Part shown: one piece after another, positions 27,401 through 37,545 of the stretch | How positions within the stretch are numbered: position 1 is the first letter of the stretch | Layout: each line of letters begins with the position of its first letter | NCBI RefSeq assembly: GCF_013377295.1 | Contig: NZ_CP016180.1 | Location: forward strand, 2,170,001 to 2,234,000 | Origin: Pasteurella skyensis | GTDB lineage: Bacteria; Pseudomonadota; Gammaproteobacteria; Enterobacterales; Pasteurellaceae | Direction: 5' to 3' | DNA length: 64,000 nucleotides | Notes under the pieces: generated by a model | Databases searched by the model: none | Seen by the model: the letters and a program-made list of their open reading frames with translations, nothing else | What the model was told of the DNA's origin: nothing | Made by a program: the position numbers and the translations under genes

Positions 27401-28708
27401 GTTGATATTTTTGGACGTACTAAAGAAAAATATAAAGTGCCTTACGGTACTATTCTTTCTAAAGGTGATGGTGCAGAAGTTGAAGCTGGCGATGTAATTG
27501 CAAATTGGGATCCTCACGCATTACCAATTATTGCAGAAGCAAGTGGTTTTATTCAATTTAGTGATATGATTGATGGTGTGACTGTTACTCGTCAAACGGA
27601 TGAATTAACAGGTTTATCATCAATTGTTGTACAAGATGTTGGTGAACGTACAGCCGCTGGTAAAGATTTACGTCCAGCATTAAAACTGGTGGATAAAAAA
27701 GGTAATGATGTATTAATTTCAGGTACCGATGTGCCAGCTAACTATTTCTTAGCGGGTAAATCTATTGTTAGTTTGACAGATGGTGCTGAAATTTCAGTAG
27801 GTGATGCGTTAGCTCGTATGCCACAAGAGTCTGTAGGTACTAAGGATATTACAGGGGGGCTTCCTCGAGTTGCCGATTTATTTGAAGCACGTAAACCAAA
27901 AGAGCCTGCAATTTTAGCAGAAATCTCAGGTATCATTTCATTTGGTAAAGAAACTAAAGGAAAACGTCGCTTAGTAATTACACCAGCAGAAGGCGATGCA
28001 CATGAAGAAATGATTCCGAAATGGCGTCAGCTTAACGTGTTTGAAGGTGAGATGATCCAACGAGGTGATGTAATCTCTGATGGTCCTGAAATGCCTCACG
28101 ATATTTTACGTTTACGTGGTATTCACGCAGTAACGGATTATATCGTCAATGAAGTGCAAGAAGTTTACCGCTTACAAGGGGTAAAAATTAACGATAAGCA
28201 CATCGAGGTTATTGTTCGTCAGATGTTGCGTAAAGGAATTATCACCAATGCTTATGACTCTGAATTCCTAAATGGAGAGCAGGTTGAAGTCGCACGAGTG
28301 AAAATTGTGAACCGTAAACGTGAAGCGGAAGGGAAACCATTGGTTGAATATCAACGTGAATTATTGGGTATTACCAAAGCATCACTTGCAACTGAATCCT
28401 TTATTTCTGCGGCATCGTTCCAAGAAACAACTCGAGTGCTTACAGAAGCCGCTGTTGCGGGTAAACGTGATGAATTACGTGGTCTGAAAGAAAACGTAAT
28501 TGTAGGTCGTTTAATTCCTGCTGGTACAGGGTTCTCTTATCATCAGAAACGAGCAGAAAAACGTAAGCAAAATGACATTAAATTGGATTTAACATCATCA
28601 ATAATGACTGAAGAGCAACCTGTTGCATTAAAAGCAGAGCAAACTTCAGCGACTGATGAAGCAGCACAAAGTTTAGCTGCATTGTTAAATGCTGGTTTAG
28701 ACGGTTAA
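24446..28708 (+). CDS. rpoC: RNA polymerase subunit beta'
   Basis: The 1420-residue protein is full length. The N-terminal zinc site '[20 protein letters not shown]', the absolutely conserved catalytic '[14 protein letters not shown]' with three Asp that hold Mg2+, the second zinc cluster ('[15 protein letters not shown]') and the trigger-loop region '[12 protein letters not shown]' are all visible. The start is GTG with AGGAG 7 bases upstream. It ends at a strong terminator. Confidence 0.99.
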   Translation: MKDLVKFLKSQSQTNDDFDVIKIGLASPDKIHSWSFGEVKKPETINYRTFKPERDGLFCARIFGPVKDYECLCGKYKRLKHRGVICEKCGVEVTQTKVRRDRMGHIDLACPVAHIWFLKSLPSRIGIILDMPLRDIERVLYFESYVVVEPGMTDLEKAQLLTEEQFWEAEERWGDEFEAKMGAEGIQDLLRELDLDHECEMLREELQETNSETKRKKITKRLKVLEAFQHSGNKPEWMVLKVLPVLPPDLRPLVPLDGGRFATSDLNDLYRRVINRNNRLKRLLDLVAPDIIVRNEKRMLQESVDALLDNGRRGRAITGSNRRPLKSLADMIKGKQGRFRQNLLGKRVDYSGRSVITVGPYLHLHQCGLPKKMALELFRPFIYSKLEGRGIASTIKAAKKMVEREEPIVWDILAEVIREHPILLNRAPTLHRLGIQAFEPLLIEGKAIQLHPLVCAAFNADFDGDQMAVHVPLTLEAQLEARALMMSTNNVLSPANGEPIIVPSQDVVLGLYYMTRENINALGEGMYFLDPREAEKAYRTGQAELHARVKVRITEYQKSESGNYVATTNLVDTTVGRAILWMIAPKGMPFALFNQTLGKKAISKLINESYRHLGLKESVIFADQIMYTGFAYAARSGSSVGIDDMVIPEEKESIISAAEKEVAEIQEQFQSGLVTAGERYNKVIDIWAAANERVAKAMMENLSTEEVINRKGEMEKQPSFNSIFMMADSGARGSAAQIRQLAGMRGLMAAPDGSIIETPITANFREGLNVLQYFISTHGARKGLADTALKTANSGYLTRRLVDVAQDLVIIEDDCDTHEGIVMTPLIEGGDVKEPLRERVLGRVVAEDVVKPGTDEILIPRNTLLDEKWCDVIDVESVDVIKVRSVVTCDTDFGVCAKCYGRDLARGHIINQGEAVGVIAAQSIGEPGTQLTMRTFHIGGAASTAAIESSVQVKTSGTLKLANAKFVTNKNGKLVITSRTTELTVVDIFGRTKEKYKVPYGTILSKGDGAEVEAGDVIANWDPHALPIIAEASGFIQFSDMIDGVTVTRQTDELTGLSSIVVQDVGERTAAGKDLRPALKLVDKKGNDVLISGTDVPANYFLAGKSIVSLTDGAEISVGDALARMPQESVGTKDITGGLPRVADLFEARKPKEPAILAEISGIISFGKETKGKRRLVITPAEGDAHEEMIPKWRQLNVFEGEMIQRGDVISDGPEMPHDILRLRGIHAVTDYIVNEVQEVYRLQGVKINDKHIEVIVRQMLRKGIITNAYDSEFLNGEQVEVARVKIVNRKREAEGKPLVEYQRELLGITKASLATESFISAASFQETTRVLTEAAVAGKRDELRGLKENVIVGRLIPAGTGFSYHQKRAEKRKQNDIKLDLTSSIMTEEQPVALKAEQTSATDEAAQSLAALLNAGLDG

Positions 28709-28740
28709 TCTTTAACCTCTAGTTCATTAAGCTAAAATAT

Positions 28741-28777
28741 ATACCTCAGAAGTTCTGTACTTCTGGGGTATTTTTTT
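28741..28777 (+). terminator. Terminator of the rpoBC operon
   Basis: A 13-bp stem (28741-28753 with 28759-28771, one G-T pair), 5-nt loop and seven T. Confidence 0.92.
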
Positions 28778-28812
28778 AGAAGAAAATAGCATCGGTATAT
28801 TTTGGTTAATTC

Positions 28813-28841
28813 TTGTTAAATCTTATGATTTTTCCTACAAT
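28813..28841 (+). promoter_or_regulatory. Promoter of pth
   Basis: TTGTTA (28813-28818), 17 bp, TACAAT (28836-28841), about 33 bases before the pth start codon. Confidence 0.6.
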
Positions 28842-28873
28842 ATAGCGTTGTTTAGTAATTTGAAGAGAACACA

Positions 28874-29464
28874 GTGTCAAAAATTAAATTAATTGTTGGT
28901 TTAGCTAATCCTGGAACGAAGTACGAAGGTACTCGCCACAATGCAGGGGAATGGCTAGTCAATGAAATTGCACGTTTATTTAATGCAAGTTTAAAAGAAG
29001 AGAATAAATTTTTTGGTAAAGTTGCTAAAATCAATACTTCACAGGGCGAAGTACGATTACTTGTGCCAACCACTTTTATGAATTTAAGTGGTAAATCAGT
29101 GGGAGCATTAGCGAATTTTTATCGTATTCAACCAGAAGAAATTTTAGTGGCACACGATGAACTTGATTTACCTTGTGGTGTGGCGAAAATCAAGCAAGGT
29201 GGCGGACACGGCGGGCATAATGGTCTGAAAGATATTATTGCCAGTTTAGGGAATAATAAAAATTTTTATCGTGTGCGAATTGGGATTGATCATCCTGGAG
29301 ATAAAAATATGGTGTCTAATTATGTGTTAGGCAAACCATCACCACAGGATCAAAAATTAATTGATGAAGCCGTTGATGAGGCAGCTCGTAGCGTGGAACT
29401 TTTATTTAAAGAAGGCGTATTAAAAGCAATGAATCGTTTAAATGGGTTTAAGGCAACATTATAA
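28874..29464 (+). CDS. pth: Peptidyl-tRNA hydrolase
   Basis: The 196-residue enzyme releases peptides from prematurely dropped peptidyl-tRNA. The active-site His is in '[14 protein letters not shown]', and '[10 protein letters not shown]', 'VAHDELDLP' and '[13 protein letters not shown]' match the family. The start is GTG, GAAGAG lying 6 bases upstream. The stop TAA is the first half of an uptake-signal core (TAAGCGGT). ychF follows after 43 bases, the usual pth-ychF order. Confidence 0.97.
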   Translation: MSKIKLIVGLANPGTKYEGTRHNAGEWLVNEIARLFNASLKEENKFFGKVAKINTSQGEVRLLVPTTFMNLSGKSVGALANFYRIQPEEILVAHDELDLPCGVAKIKQGGGHGGHNGLKDIIASLGNNKNFYRVRIGIDHPGDKNMVSNYVLGKPSPQDQKLIDEAVDEAARSVELLFKEGVLKAMNRLNGFKATL

Positions 29465-29507
29465 GCGGTATGATTAAGTAAAAAATTTGCAAAAATAAGG
29501 AAAAATT

Positions 29508-30599
29508 ATGGGATTTAAGTGTGGTATCGTAGGTTTACCAAATGTTGGAAAATCAACCCTTTTCAACGCATTGACAAAAGCAGGTATTGAGGCGGCAAAC
29601 TATCCGTTTTGTACCATTGAACCAAATACTGGCGTTGTACCAATGCCAGATCCTCGTTTAGATGCATTGGCTGAAATTGTCAATCCACAACGAGTATTAC
29701 CAACCACAATGGAATTTGTAGATATTGCAGGTTTGGTTGCAGGGGCAAGTAAAGGCGAAGGTTTAGGAAATAAGTTTTTAGCCAATATTCGTGAAACCGA
29801 TGCAATTGGACACGTAGTTCGTTGTTTTGAAAATGATGATATTGTGCACGTTGCAGGGAAGATTGATCCTCTTGATGATATTGAAGTAATTAATACAGAA
29901 TTAGCTTTAGCTGATTTAGATAGCTGTGAGCGTGCTATTCAGCGTTTAAATAAACGTGCTAAAGGTGGTGATAAAGATGCAAAATTTGAGCTGTCTATTA
30001 TGGAAAAGATTCTTCCTGTATTATCAGAGGCTGGAATGATTCGCAGTGTGGATTTAGATAAAGATGAGCTTTTTGCCATTAAAGGTTATAACTTTTTAAC
30101 TTTAAAACCAACAATGTACATTGCAAATGTGAATGAAGATGGCTTTGAAAATAACCCTTATCTTGATAAAGTACGAGCAATTGCAGAGCAAGAAAATGCT
30201 GTTGTAGTACCTGTTTGTGCTGCGATTGAGTCTGAAATTGCTGAGCTTGATGATGATGAAAGAGACGAATTTTTGGCTGATTTAGGCATTGAAGAACCGG
30301 GGTTGAACCGAGTTATTCGAGCGGGTTACTCATTATTAAATCTTCAAACCTACTTTACGGCTGGAGTAAAAGAAGTACGCGCTTGGACAGTAGCCGTTGG
30401 AGCAACTGCACCAAAAGCCGCCGCCGTTATTCATACAGACTTTGAAAAAGGTTTTATTCGTGCTGAGGTTGTTGGTTACGATGACTTCATTACCTACAGA
30501 GGAGAAAGTGGGGCAAAAGAAGCGGGAAAATGGCGATTGGAAGGGAAAGAGTATATTGTAAAAGATGGTGATGTTATGCACTTCCGTTTTAATGTTTAG
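29508..30599 (+). CDS. ychF: Redox-regulated ATPase YchF (Obg family)
   Basis: The 363-residue protein has the P-loop '[15 protein letters not shown]' at residue 8, the switch sequences '[10 protein letters not shown]' and 'DIAGLV', a coiled-coil insert, and the C-terminal TGS-like domain ending in the family signature '[12 protein letters not shown]'. The non-standard base motif 'NVNE' (instead of NKxD) explains its ATP preference. It binds ribosomes and is linked to stress response. It is complete and co-directional with pth. Confidence 0.97.
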   Translation: MGFKCGIVGLPNVGKSTLFNALTKAGIEAANYPFCTIEPNTGVVPMPDPRLDALAEIVNPQRVLPTTMEFVDIAGLVAGASKGEGLGNKFLANIRETDAIGHVVRCFENDDIVHVAGKIDPLDDIEVINTELALADLDSCERAIQRLNKRAKGGDKDAKFELSIMEKILPVLSEAGMIRSVDLDKDELFAIKGYNFLTLKPTMYIANVNEDGFENNPYLDKVRAIAEQENAVVVPVCAAIESEIAELDDDERDEFLADLGIEEPGLNRVIRAGYSLLNLQTYFTAGVKEVRAWTVAVGATAPKAAAVIHTDFEKGFIRAEVVGYDDFITYRGESGAKEAGKWRLEGKEYIVKDGDVMHFRFNV

Positions 30600-30625
30600 C
30601 AATTAAAAGTAAATATTAAATTAAC

Positions 30626-30660
30626 AACACCTCAAAAGCTTATTTCTTTGAGGTGTTTTA
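30626..30660 (+). terminator. Terminator of pth-ychF
   Basis: Perfect 11-bp arms (AACACCTCAAA and its complement at 30647-30657) followed by TTTTA. Confidence 0.85.
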
Positions 30661-30723
30661 GTATAAAGTCAATTTAAGCGGTTAGATCGTCTTTAATTTT
30701 TGCAAATTTAGGTCATTAAAAGT

Positions 30724-31638
30724 ATGTCAGACAATAGTAAAGCACAACAATTGTTTACTCAAGCCCAGCCCTATTGGGATTTTTTACGTATTGAGCGACA
30801 AGCAAGTATACATACAATAACAAACTACCAGCGTCAATTAAAGACGGTAGCAAACTTACTTGTACAAGCAGAAATTACCGAATGGCAGCAAGTGACACCA
30901 GCAATCGTTCGTTGGATTTTGACACAAAGTCATAAATCAGGTTTAAGTGCAAAAAGCATTAATTTACGGCTTTCTGCACTACGTCAATTTTTTGCTTATT
31001 TAATACGTAGTGAAAAAATGTCTGTTAATCCAGCACAGGGCATTAAAGCACCTAAACAGGGAAAGCATTTACCTAAAAATATTGATGCTGAACAGCTTTC
31101 ACATTTACTTGATTTTATTCCTCAAAAACCAATGGATTGGCGAGATCTTGCAATGATGGAGTTAATGTACAGCTCAGGGCTTCGTTTAGCTGAATTACAG
31201 GGGATTAATTTAGGTGATATTGATTTTAAAGCAAGGGAAATACGTGTTTTAGGTAAAGGAAGCAAAGAGCGAATTTTACCAGTTGGATCAAAAGCGATTG
31301 AAGTATTACAAAAATGGTTAGAAGTACGTCTGCAACTTAATCCCAAAGAAGAGGCATTGTTTTTAAATATTCGAGGATCTAGACTTTCACAACGTGCTAT
31401 TCAACTTGTTATGCAAAAGTGGGGACAAAAACAAGGGTTAGAAAGTCATCTTCATCCTCATAAATTGCGTCATTCTTTTGCAACCCAAATGCTAGAAGGT
31501 AGTGGTGATTTAAGAGCTGTGCAGGAGCTATTAGGACACGCAAGTCTTTCGACAACTCAAGTGTATACTCATCTAGATTTTCAACATCTTGCTAAAGTAT
31601 ATGATTCAGCTCACCCTAGGGCGAAGCGTAAGAAGTAA
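30724..31638 (+). CDS. xerC: Tyrosine recombinase XerC
   Basis: With XerD it resolves chromosome dimers at dif. The 304-residue protein has the SAM-like core-binding domain (1-105) and the catalytic domain with Arg in '[12 protein letters not shown]', Lys in '[11 protein letters not shown]', '[14 protein letters not shown]', His in '[15 protein letters not shown]' and the Tyr nucleophile in the same motif. Length and the lack of extra domains mark it as housekeeping XerC, not a phage integrase. Its TAA stop is the first base group of a degenerate uptake signal (TAAGCG) that starts the left 55-bp repeat. Confidence 0.93.
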   Translation: MSDNSKAQQLFTQAQPYWDFLRIERQASIHTITNYQRQLKTVANLLVQAEITEWQQVTPAIVRWILTQSHKSGLSAKSINLRLSALRQFFAYLIRSEKMSVNPAQGIKAPKQGKHLPKNIDAEQLSHLLDFIPQKPMDWRDLAMMELMYSSGLRLAELQGINLGDIDFKAREIRVLGKGSKERILPVGSKAIEVLQKWLEVRLQLNPKEEALFLNIRGSRLSQRAIQLVMQKWGQKQGLESHLHPHKLRHSFATQMLEGSGDLRAVQELLGHASLSTTQVYTHLDFQHLAKVYDSAHPRAKRKK

Positions 31639-31687
31639 GCGATAAACTCTTAAAATTTGCAAAAAAATGACAAGATCTTACCGCTTA
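31633..31687. repeat. Left copy of a 55-bp direct repeat flanking the yia-type island (uptake-signal terminator)
   Basis: Identical to 42872-42926 at 52 of 55 positions; the three differences are at 31646, 31647 and 31648. It contains a degenerate TAAGCGATAA arm, the AAAATTTGCAAAAAAATG block and an inverted core ending ACCGCTTA, so it also serves as a hairpin between convergent xerC and the IclR gene. The identity extends through bases that are not part of the uptake-signal consensus. Confidence 0.85.
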
Positions 31688-31740
31688 TTAATTTTTTCAT
31701 AATAGCTTCAAAGTTGTGCTCAACTTTCTGGTATTCTCTA

Positions 31741-32511
31741 TTAGTGCTCTAAATTAGCACCAAGTTCTGATGAAATATTATGAGCCGTTTCTTTAATTTG
31801 TTGAAGTAAGTATTGTTCGTCTAAAGATTTCAATCGAGCAGTAGATAAAGAAACAGAAACGGAATATTTTACTTTTCCTTGCATATCAAAAATAGGGAAA
31901 GCAATACAAGTAACTCCTAATTCATTTTCCTCATTATCAATTGCAAATCCTAGGTTACGAATATTTTCTAGTTCTTTATGCATCATATCAAGTGATGTAA
32001 TGGTATTAGCTGTTAATTGTTTTATATTTGATTGATTATACTCCCAATATTTTTCCACTTTTTCTTTTTTATCATAAGCTAAAAAATTCTTACCCATTGC
32101 TGAACAGTATAGTTGTAACTGCTGCCCAATGTAAGAGCGAGTTTTCATCATTCCTGTTGTAGGTTCCAATTTATAAATCATAACAGCGTGATGTTTATCT
32201 CTAATAGAAAAGTTAACGGTTTCTCCAATTTCAATATTGAGTTGTTCCAATAAAGGAGATACAACATTTAAGATATTTAAGGAGTTTAATGTTTTTTGAC
32301 CAATCATTAGACATTTTGTGGTTAGACGATAAGATCCTGCGGTATTTGCAGGTTTAATATAACCACATTTTAGTAATGTTTGTAACATTCGATGGGTTGT
32401 ACTTTTATTTAGCTTGGATAATTCTGCCAATTTTGCTAGTGGGCAGCCATTAGGGTAATCACTTAGTATATCAAGTAATGACAACCCTCTAATTAAACTT
32501 TGATTACTCAT
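31741..32511 (-). CDS. IclR-family regulator of the yia-type island (YiaJ-like)
   Basis: The 256-residue protein has an N-terminal winged helix (about 5-65, 'NGCPLAKLAELSKLNKST') and the IclR effector domain (about 75-250, with 'CSAMGKNFLAY' and 'ELGVTCIAFPIFD'). It is divergent from dlgD, as YiaJ is from yiaK in E. coli, and by analogy represses the island until a sugar-acid intermediate is bound. Possible operators lie in the 236-bp gap to dlgD. A CRP-like site is also there. Confidence 0.85.
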   Translation of the reverse strand: MSNQSLIRGLSLLDILSDYPNGCPLAKLAELSKLNKSTTHRMLQTLLKCGYIKPANTAGSYRLTTKCLMIGQKTLNSLNILNVVSPLLEQLNIEIGETVNFSIRDKHHAVMIYKLEPTTGMMKTRSYIGQQLQLYCSAMGKNFLAYDKKEKVEKYWEYNQSNIKQLTANTITSLDMMHKELENIRNLGFAIDNEENELGVTCIAFPIFDMQGKVKYSVSVSLSTARLKSLDEQYLLQQIKETAHNISSELGANLEH

Positions 32512-32605
32512 CTTTTCTCCTTTTCATTTGTTTTTATCTCTCTTGCTCTTATTTAGGAATATACTCTTTTTAGTAAAAATTTCTACAACAGAATGTCTTA
32601 AAAAA

Positions 32606-32623
32606 ATGAGATCTTGTTCACAA
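32606..32623. promoter_or_regulatory. CRP site (CRP-N type) in the IclR/dlgD divergent region
   Basis: TGAGA (32607-32611), six bases, TCACA (32618-32622): one mismatch to TGTGA-N6-TCACA. It would place the island under carbon catabolite control. Confidence 0.55.
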
Positions 32624-32681
32624 AATAAGAATTTAATTTTCAACTATTTGATATTAAAGGTTTTTTATTTTTAGAATTATA

Positions 32682-32710
32682 TTGACTTAACGTTTATATA
32701 GGTTTAGTTT
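32682..32710 (+). promoter_or_regulatory. Weak candidate promoter of dlgD
   Basis: TTGACT (32682-32687), 17 bp, TAGTTT (32705-32710). The -35 is good, the -10 poor, as expected of an activated promoter. Confidence 0.3.
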
Positions 32711-32720
32711 ATAAAACGTG

Positions 32721-32737
32721 GTTTCAATATATGAAAT
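32721..32737. promoter_or_regulatory. Candidate IclR-type operator before dlgD
   Basis: TTTCA (32722-32726), five bases, TGAAA (32732-32736): a perfect inverted repeat just before the dlgD ribosome binding site, where a repressor would block transcription. Confidence 0.35.
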
Positions 32738-32747
32738 GAGGTTTATG

Positions 32748-33746
32748 ATGAGAGTTTCTTACGAACAACTAAAAGCAGAATTTAAACGTGTTTTAATTGC
32801 TAGAAATGTAGCAGAGGAAATTGCAGAGGATTGTGCAACAATGTTTGCAGATACCACTCAAGATGGTGTTTATTCACATGGTGTTAATCGATTCCCTCGA
32901 TTTATTCAACAACTAGAAAATGGAGACATCAAACCAGAGGCAATACCTACAAAAGTACTGTCTTTGGGTGCAATCGAGCAATGGGATGCGCATCAGGCTA
33001 TTGGTAATTTAACTGCAAAAAAAATGATGGATAGAGCCATTGAGCTAGCCGATCAAAATGGCATTGGTGTTGTGGCATTAAAAAATGCCAACCATTGGAT
33101 GCGTGGCGGTGGCTATGGTTATCAAGCTGCGGAGAAAGGTTATATTGGTATTTGTTGGACAAACTCTATTGCAGTAATGCCACCTTGGGGGGCGAAAGAG
33201 TGCCGTATTGGTACAAACCCTTTAATTATTGCAGTACCGAGTAATCCAATTACGATGGTTGATATGTCTTGTTCAATGTATTCCTATGGAATGTTAGAAG
33301 TCAATCGCCTTGCAGGTCGTCAAACCATTGTTGATGCGGGCTTTGATGATGATGGAAACCTAACAAAAGATCCCGCTACCATTGAGAAAAATCGTCGTTT
33401 ATTACCAATGGGTTATTGGAAAGGTTCTGGGCTATCAATTGTACTTGATATGATTGCAACACTCCTTTCAAATGGAGAATCCGTTGCTTCTGTTACAGAA
33501 GATAAAGATGATGAATATTGTGTTTCACAAATTTTCATTGCGATTGAAGTGGATCGCCTGATTGACGGCAAAACCAAAGAAGAAAAACTGAATCGTATTA
33601 TGGATTACGTTTTTACCGCAGAGCGTTCAGATCCTAATGTGGCTATTCGTTTACCTGGTCACGAATTTGTACAGCTAAAAGCCGATAATCAAGCAAATGG
33701 AATTCCTGTTGATGACAGTGTGTGGGAAAAATTATTATCTTTATAA
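32748..33746 (+). CDS. dlgD: 2,3-diketo-L-gulonate reductase (YiaK/DlgD)
   Basis: This NADH-dependent LDH2/MDH2-family oxidoreductase reduces 2,3-diketo-L-gulonate to 3-keto-L-gulonate. Long blocks such as '[20 protein letters not shown]' and '[19 protein letters not shown]', as I recall E. coli YiaK, are nearly the same. The catalytic His is in SHGVNR. ATG 32748 gives 332 residues, the family length, with TGAGG 6 bases upstream; ATGs at 32718 and 32745 are rejected. First gene of the island's main operon. Confidence 0.93.
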   Translation: MRVSYEQLKAEFKRVLIARNVAEEIAEDCATMFADTTQDGVYSHGVNRFPRFIQQLENGDIKPEAIPTKVLSLGAIEQWDAHQAIGNLTAKKMMDRAIELADQNGIGVVALKNANHWMRGGGYGYQAAEKGYIGICWTNSIAVMPPWGAKECRIGTNPLIIAVPSNPITMVDMSCSMYSYGMLEVNRLAGRQTIVDAGFDDDGNLTKDPATIEKNRRLLPMGYWKGSGLSIVLDMIATLLSNGESVASVTEDKDDEYCVSQIFIAIEVDRLIDGKTKEEKLNRIMDYVFTAERSDPNVAIRLPGHEFVQLKADNQANGIPVDDSVWEKLLSL

Positions 33747-33784
33747 ATAATAATTGACCGTTTTGTTAATTACTGGGGGCAAGT

Positions 33785-35302
33785 ATGAACAGCAAGCAAC
33801 CCATTCTTAGTTTTAAGAATATTGTTAAATTATTTGGTAATAATGCTGCAGTAAATCATATCAATCTTGATATTTACTCAGGAGAGATTGTAGCCCTTTT
33901 AGGCGAAAATGGTGCAGGAAAATCAACTCTTATAAAAATTTTAGCAGGAATTTATAACTCTGATGAGGGAGAAATTTTATTTCATCAAAAAATAATTAAC
34001 TCAGCAAAAGATCTTAAAAAAGGTAATAAACAACCTATAGCATTTATTCATCAGGATTTAGGGCTTATTGAATGGATGACTATTGCTGAAAATATGGCTT
34101 TTGTAATGGGGTATCCAAAACGCTTTGGGATTATTGATTGGAATACTGTCAATACACAAGCTCAAAAAGCACTTGATTTTGTAGGTTTAGAGTTAGATGC
34201 CAATACTAGAGTCTTTGATTTAAGTCGTACAGAAAAAGCACTACTTGCTATTTCTCGTGCTATTGCAGTAGAAGCTGAGTTATTAATTTTGGATGAGCCA
34301 ACAGCGTCACTTCCTGCGGCAGATGTAAAACATCTTTTTAGTGTTTTACATCGTTTGAGAGAACAGGGTGTTGGTATGATTTATGTCATACACCGATTAG
34401 ATGAAGTTGTTGCCATTTCAGATCGTATTTTAGTAATGAGAGATGGAAATCCTGTTGCGGAAGGAAATACTAAAGATTATGACGTTAAAGGGCTTTGTAG
34501 AGCAATCGTAGGCGAAGAAACTCGAGGTCGTCAAAGAAAAGCATTACCTGTTAATAATTGTGAAGTTCTAAATCTAAAAGAGGTTGTTGTTGGAGATACT
34601 GGCCCTGTGTCATTTAGCCTACAACAAGGAGAGATGATTGCTTTAGCGGGATTACGTGGAGCAGGGCAAGAGGAAATCGGTCGTTTGCTATTTGGTCTAC
34701 GTGAATTAGATAGCGGTACGATTTTATTAAAAAATAACAAATTTTTTGCTAAATCACCACAAGATGCAATTAATAAAGGGATTGCTCTTGTTGCAGGTGA
34801 TCGTGTTAGAGAAAGTGTCATTATGTCAATGACAACCACTGAAAATCTATTTTTGAATCCTGTGCTAAGCGGTCATTCTCCTCTTAAAAAATACAATAAA
34901 CGTGCTGAATTAGAACAAAGTTGGTATAAATTCCAGCTTTTTGATATTCGCCCTAAAAATCTTTTTATTGATATCAGTGCATTATCAGGAGGTAACCAGC
35001 AAAAAATTGTAGTGGCAAGATGGATGCATTTAGATACCCCTGTATTAATTTTAGAAGATCCAACAGCAGGTGTAGATGTGGGGGCTAGAGCAGAAATTTA
35101 TGACTTACTGAATAAGGCTCTAGATAAAGGTGTCGCCATTATTATCATTTCTACTGATTTTGAAGAAATCGCTCATTTGTGTAATCGTGCTTTGATATTT
35201 AATCGTGGGGATATTGCTGGAGAATTAAAAAATGAAGAAGTGACTTTTGCTAATTTACTTGCATTAGCATCAGATTCGAAATCAGCTCAAAAGGTAGCGT
35301 AA
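33785..35302 (+). CDS. Sugar ABC transporter ATP-binding protein (CUT2, RbsA-like)
   Basis: The 505-residue protein carries two nucleotide-binding domains in one chain and would drive import by the adjacent permease and binding protein. Domain 1 has Walker A 'GENGAGKST' (40-48) and Walker B 'LLILDEPTA', but a degenerate signature 'LSRTE'. Domain 2 has a canonical 'LSGGNQQK' signature but no Lys in its Walker A ('GLRGAGQEE') and Glu424-Asp425 in place of the usual Asp-Glu. One composite site is thus canonical and the other fully degenerate. Substrate unknown; a sugar or sugar acid feeding DlgD or the lactonase is likely. Confidence 0.9.
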   Translation: MNSKQPILSFKNIVKLFGNNAAVNHINLDIYSGEIVALLGENGAGKSTLIKILAGIYNSDEGEILFHQKIINSAKDLKKGNKQPIAFIHQDLGLIEWMTIAENMAFVMGYPKRFGIIDWNTVNTQAQKALDFVGLELDANTRVFDLSRTEKALLAISRAIAVEAELLILDEPTASLPAADVKHLFSVLHRLREQGVGMIYVIHRLDEVVAISDRILVMRDGNPVAEGNTKDYDVKGLCRAIVGEETRGRQRKALPVNNCEVLNLKEVVVGDTGPVSFSLQQGEMIALAGLRGAGQEEIGRLLFGLRELDSGTILLKNNKFFAKSPQDAINKGIALVAGDRVRESVIMSMTTTENLFLNPVLSGHSPLKKYNKRAELEQSWYKFQLFDIRPKNLFIDISALSGGNQQKIVVARWMHLDTPVLILEDPTAGVDVGARAEIYDLLNKALDKGVAIIIISTDFEEIAHLCNRALIFNRGDIAGELKNEEVTFANLLALASDSKSAQKVA

Positions 35303-35323
35303 TTAAATTTATAAGAGGTTATT

Positions 35324-36370
35324 ATGGCTCAAACAAGTGTTAAATCAACTGCCCTAGAACAACCAGTGTCTATTGCTAGAGATGGCTTTATTGCATGGTC
35401 ATCTCAGATGATAACTCGTTACGGTTTATTATTTTTATGTATTTTATTGATAGTTATTTTTTCTCTTACTACTGAATCTTTTGCTTCAATGCTAACAGTT
35501 AATGCCATATTAGAAAGTAAGTCTAAAATCGCATTGCTTGCACTTGCAGCAACCACAACAATGATTGTGGGAAAAATAGATTTAAATGTCGGTTTTGGAA
35601 TTGTGTTATGGCACATCTTAGTCATTACGTTACAAGTTCAATATGGATTTTCGTGGCCAGTTGCTATGCTTATTGTTCTTATCATTGCAGCATTATATGG
35701 TTTATTTAATGGTATTTTGGTTGCTTTGGCGGATATTGATAGCTTTGTGGCAACGTTAGGTTCTGGAACAGTACTGTATGCTGTTGCATTATGGCATTCA
35801 GGTGGACGACAAATTGTCGGTGATTTACCAGATGGATTTTATGCAATAAATAGCACTGAAATTTTGGGTATTCCTATTTCTGCTTTTTATGTATTAGCTG
35901 TTGCAATCATTATGTGGCTTGTCACAGAACACACCCCAACTGGACGTTGTATGTATGCAGTAGGAGCAAATCCAGCTGCAGCGAATCTGAATGGTATTAA
36001 TATTAAGAAATACACAATTGTCCCTTTCGTTGTATCTAGTGTCATCACTGCTTTTACTGGAGTATTAATTGCGGCACAACAAGGTGTAGGACAAGCAAGT
36101 GTTGGAATGGATTATTTATTACCCGCTTTAGTGGGGGCTTTTTTAGGAAGTACGACTATTCGTCCTGGACGCATTAATGTATGGGGAAGTGTAGTAGGGA
36201 TTGCTATTCTTGCAATCGGTATCTCAGGTATTCAACAATTTGGTGGTGCATTTTGGGTTGAACCATTATTCAATGGAACAACATTACTATTATCCATTAC
36301 GATTGCTGGTTATGCTCAACGTAAACGGTTATTAAATCAGAAATCAATTCAAAAGAAATCAACAAAGTAG
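35324..36370 (+). CDS. Sugar ABC transporter permease (CUT2, RbsC-like)
   Basis: The 348-residue protein has nine to ten hydrophobic segments and the BPD_transp_2 signatures: 'MIVGKIDLNVG' (RbsC has GGIDLSVG) and 'GRCMYAVGANPAAANLNGIN', the cytosolic loop that docks the ATPase. It is 21 bases downstream of the ATPase gene and 62 before the binding-protein gene, so the three form one importer. Inner membrane, probably homodimeric. Confidence 0.9.
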   Translation: MAQTSVKSTALEQPVSIARDGFIAWSSQMITRYGLLFLCILLIVIFSLTTESFASMLTVNAILESKSKIALLALAATTTMIVGKIDLNVGFGIVLWHILVITLQVQYGFSWPVAMLIVLIIAALYGLFNGILVALADIDSFVATLGSGTVLYAVALWHSGGRQIVGDLPDGFYAINSTEILGIPISAFYVLAVAIIMWLVTEHTPTGRCMYAVGANPAAANLNGINIKKYTIVPFVVSSVITAFTGVLIAAQQGVGQASVGMDYLLPALVGAFLGSTTIRPGRINVWGSVVGIAILAIGISGIQQFGGAFWVEPLFNGTTLLLSITIAGYAQRKRLLNQKSIQKKSTK

Positions 36371-36432
36371 TTGTAAAGAATATTCTATAAGTGATGGAAT
36401 ATAAACAACATTACTCAAAGTAGGAGTTATTT

Positions 36433-37536
36433 ATGAAATTAAGATCAACATTAACAGCACTTGCTATGTTAACAATGGCAACGTTTACAACAAATGCTAT
36501 TGCAAATGAAACTTTCCTTGAAAATGCAAAACAGCGAGTGGAAGCAGCAACAGCACAACAAACTAAATGGAATGGCCCAAAAACAGGACCTAAAATTCAA
36601 AAAGACAAACACATTATTTTTATCGCTTCTGATATGAAAAATGGCGGCGTTTTAGGTGTAGTAGATGGAATGAAAGAAGCCTCTAAAATAGCTGGGTGGA
36701 AACTTGACATTCTTGATGGTGCAGGTTCGGTGAATAACCAATTATCCGCACTTAACCAAGCAATTGCACGTACGCCAGATGCAATAGTTATTGGTGGTTG
36801 GAATCCAAATGTGGCAAAAATGCCTCTTCGTAAAGCACAAAAATATGGGATTAAATTAGTTTCTTGGCATGCAACACCAAATCCAGGTCCTGATGAGAAA
36901 TATAATATTTTCTATAATGTTACCTCTAATTCAGATGAAATCGCAGAGTTATCCGCATTACTTGCTGTTGCAAAATCAAATGGAAAAGCAAGCGTGGTTA
37001 TCTTAACGGATTCTCTCTATGAAATAGCACTTCATAAAGCAAATGTAATGAAATCTGTTATAGAAAAATGTAAAGAGTGTAAAGTATTAGAGTTTATTGA
37101 TACACCGTTAGCGGATACGTCAAGCCGTATGCCAAGTTTAACTTTTAGTTTACTTCAAAAATATGGTGATAAGTTGGATTATACGTTAGCTATAAATGAT
37201 CTCTATTTTGATTTTATGGCACCTTCTTTACGCTCTGCTAAAACTGGTGATAAACCATATAATATTTCAGCAGGTGATGGTTCTGTAACAGCCTATCAGC
37301 GTATCAAAAAAGATGACCATCAGTTTGCAACTGTACCTGAACCATTAAATTTACATGGTTGGCAGCTCGTAGACGAATTAAACCGTGCTTTTTCTGATCA
37401 AAAACCATCAGGATATGTGACTCCTCCTCATTTAGTGATTAAAGAGAATGTACAATTTGATGGTGGTGAGAAAAATTTATACGACCCTCAAAATGGATAT
37501 AAAGAAGCATATCAAGTTATCTGGGGATTAAAATAG
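36433..37536 (+). CDS. Periplasmic sugar-binding protein of the CUT2 importer
   Basis: The 367-residue protein has a signal peptide cleaved after about residue 25 ('TTNAIA'/NE) and the two-lobed periplasmic-binding fold type 1: 'IIFIASDMKNGGVLGVVDGM', 'ALNQAIARTPDAIVIGGWNP' in family positions, and 'DGSVTAYQRIKKDDHQFATV'. It delivers the ligand to the permease. It is longer than RbsB (296) and has a paired Cys motif 'CKECK' near residue 215, which could form a disulphide or a metal site. AGGAG precedes the ATG. Confidence 0.88.
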   Translation: MKLRSTLTALAMLTMATFTTNAIANETFLENAKQRVEAATAQQTKWNGPKTGPKIQKDKHIIFIASDMKNGGVLGVVDGMKEASKIAGWKLDILDGAGSVNNQLSALNQAIARTPDAIVIGGWNPNVAKMPLRKAQKYGIKLVSWHATPNPGPDEKYNIFYNVTSNSDEIAELSALLAVAKSNGKASVVILTDSLYEIALHKANVMKSVIEKCKECKVLEFIDTPLADTSSRMPSLTFSLLQKYGDKLDYTLAINDLYFDFMAPSLRSAKTGDKPYNISAGDGSVTAYQRIKKDDHQFATVPEPLNLHGWQLVDELNRAFSDQKPSGYVTPPHLVIKENVQFDGGEKNLYDPQNGYKEAYQVIWGLK

Positions 37537-37545
37537 AATTTATTT

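Noticed and set aside
30724-31638. Tyrosine recombinase next to an island, as a possible island integrase
   Set aside because: Length, motifs and lack of extra domains fit housekeeping XerC, and no tRNA or dif-like attachment site is seen at the repeats.
34867-34874. AAGCGGT-like core in the ABC ATPase gene as an uptake signal
   Set aside because: The TTTGCAAA block is missing at the proper distance.
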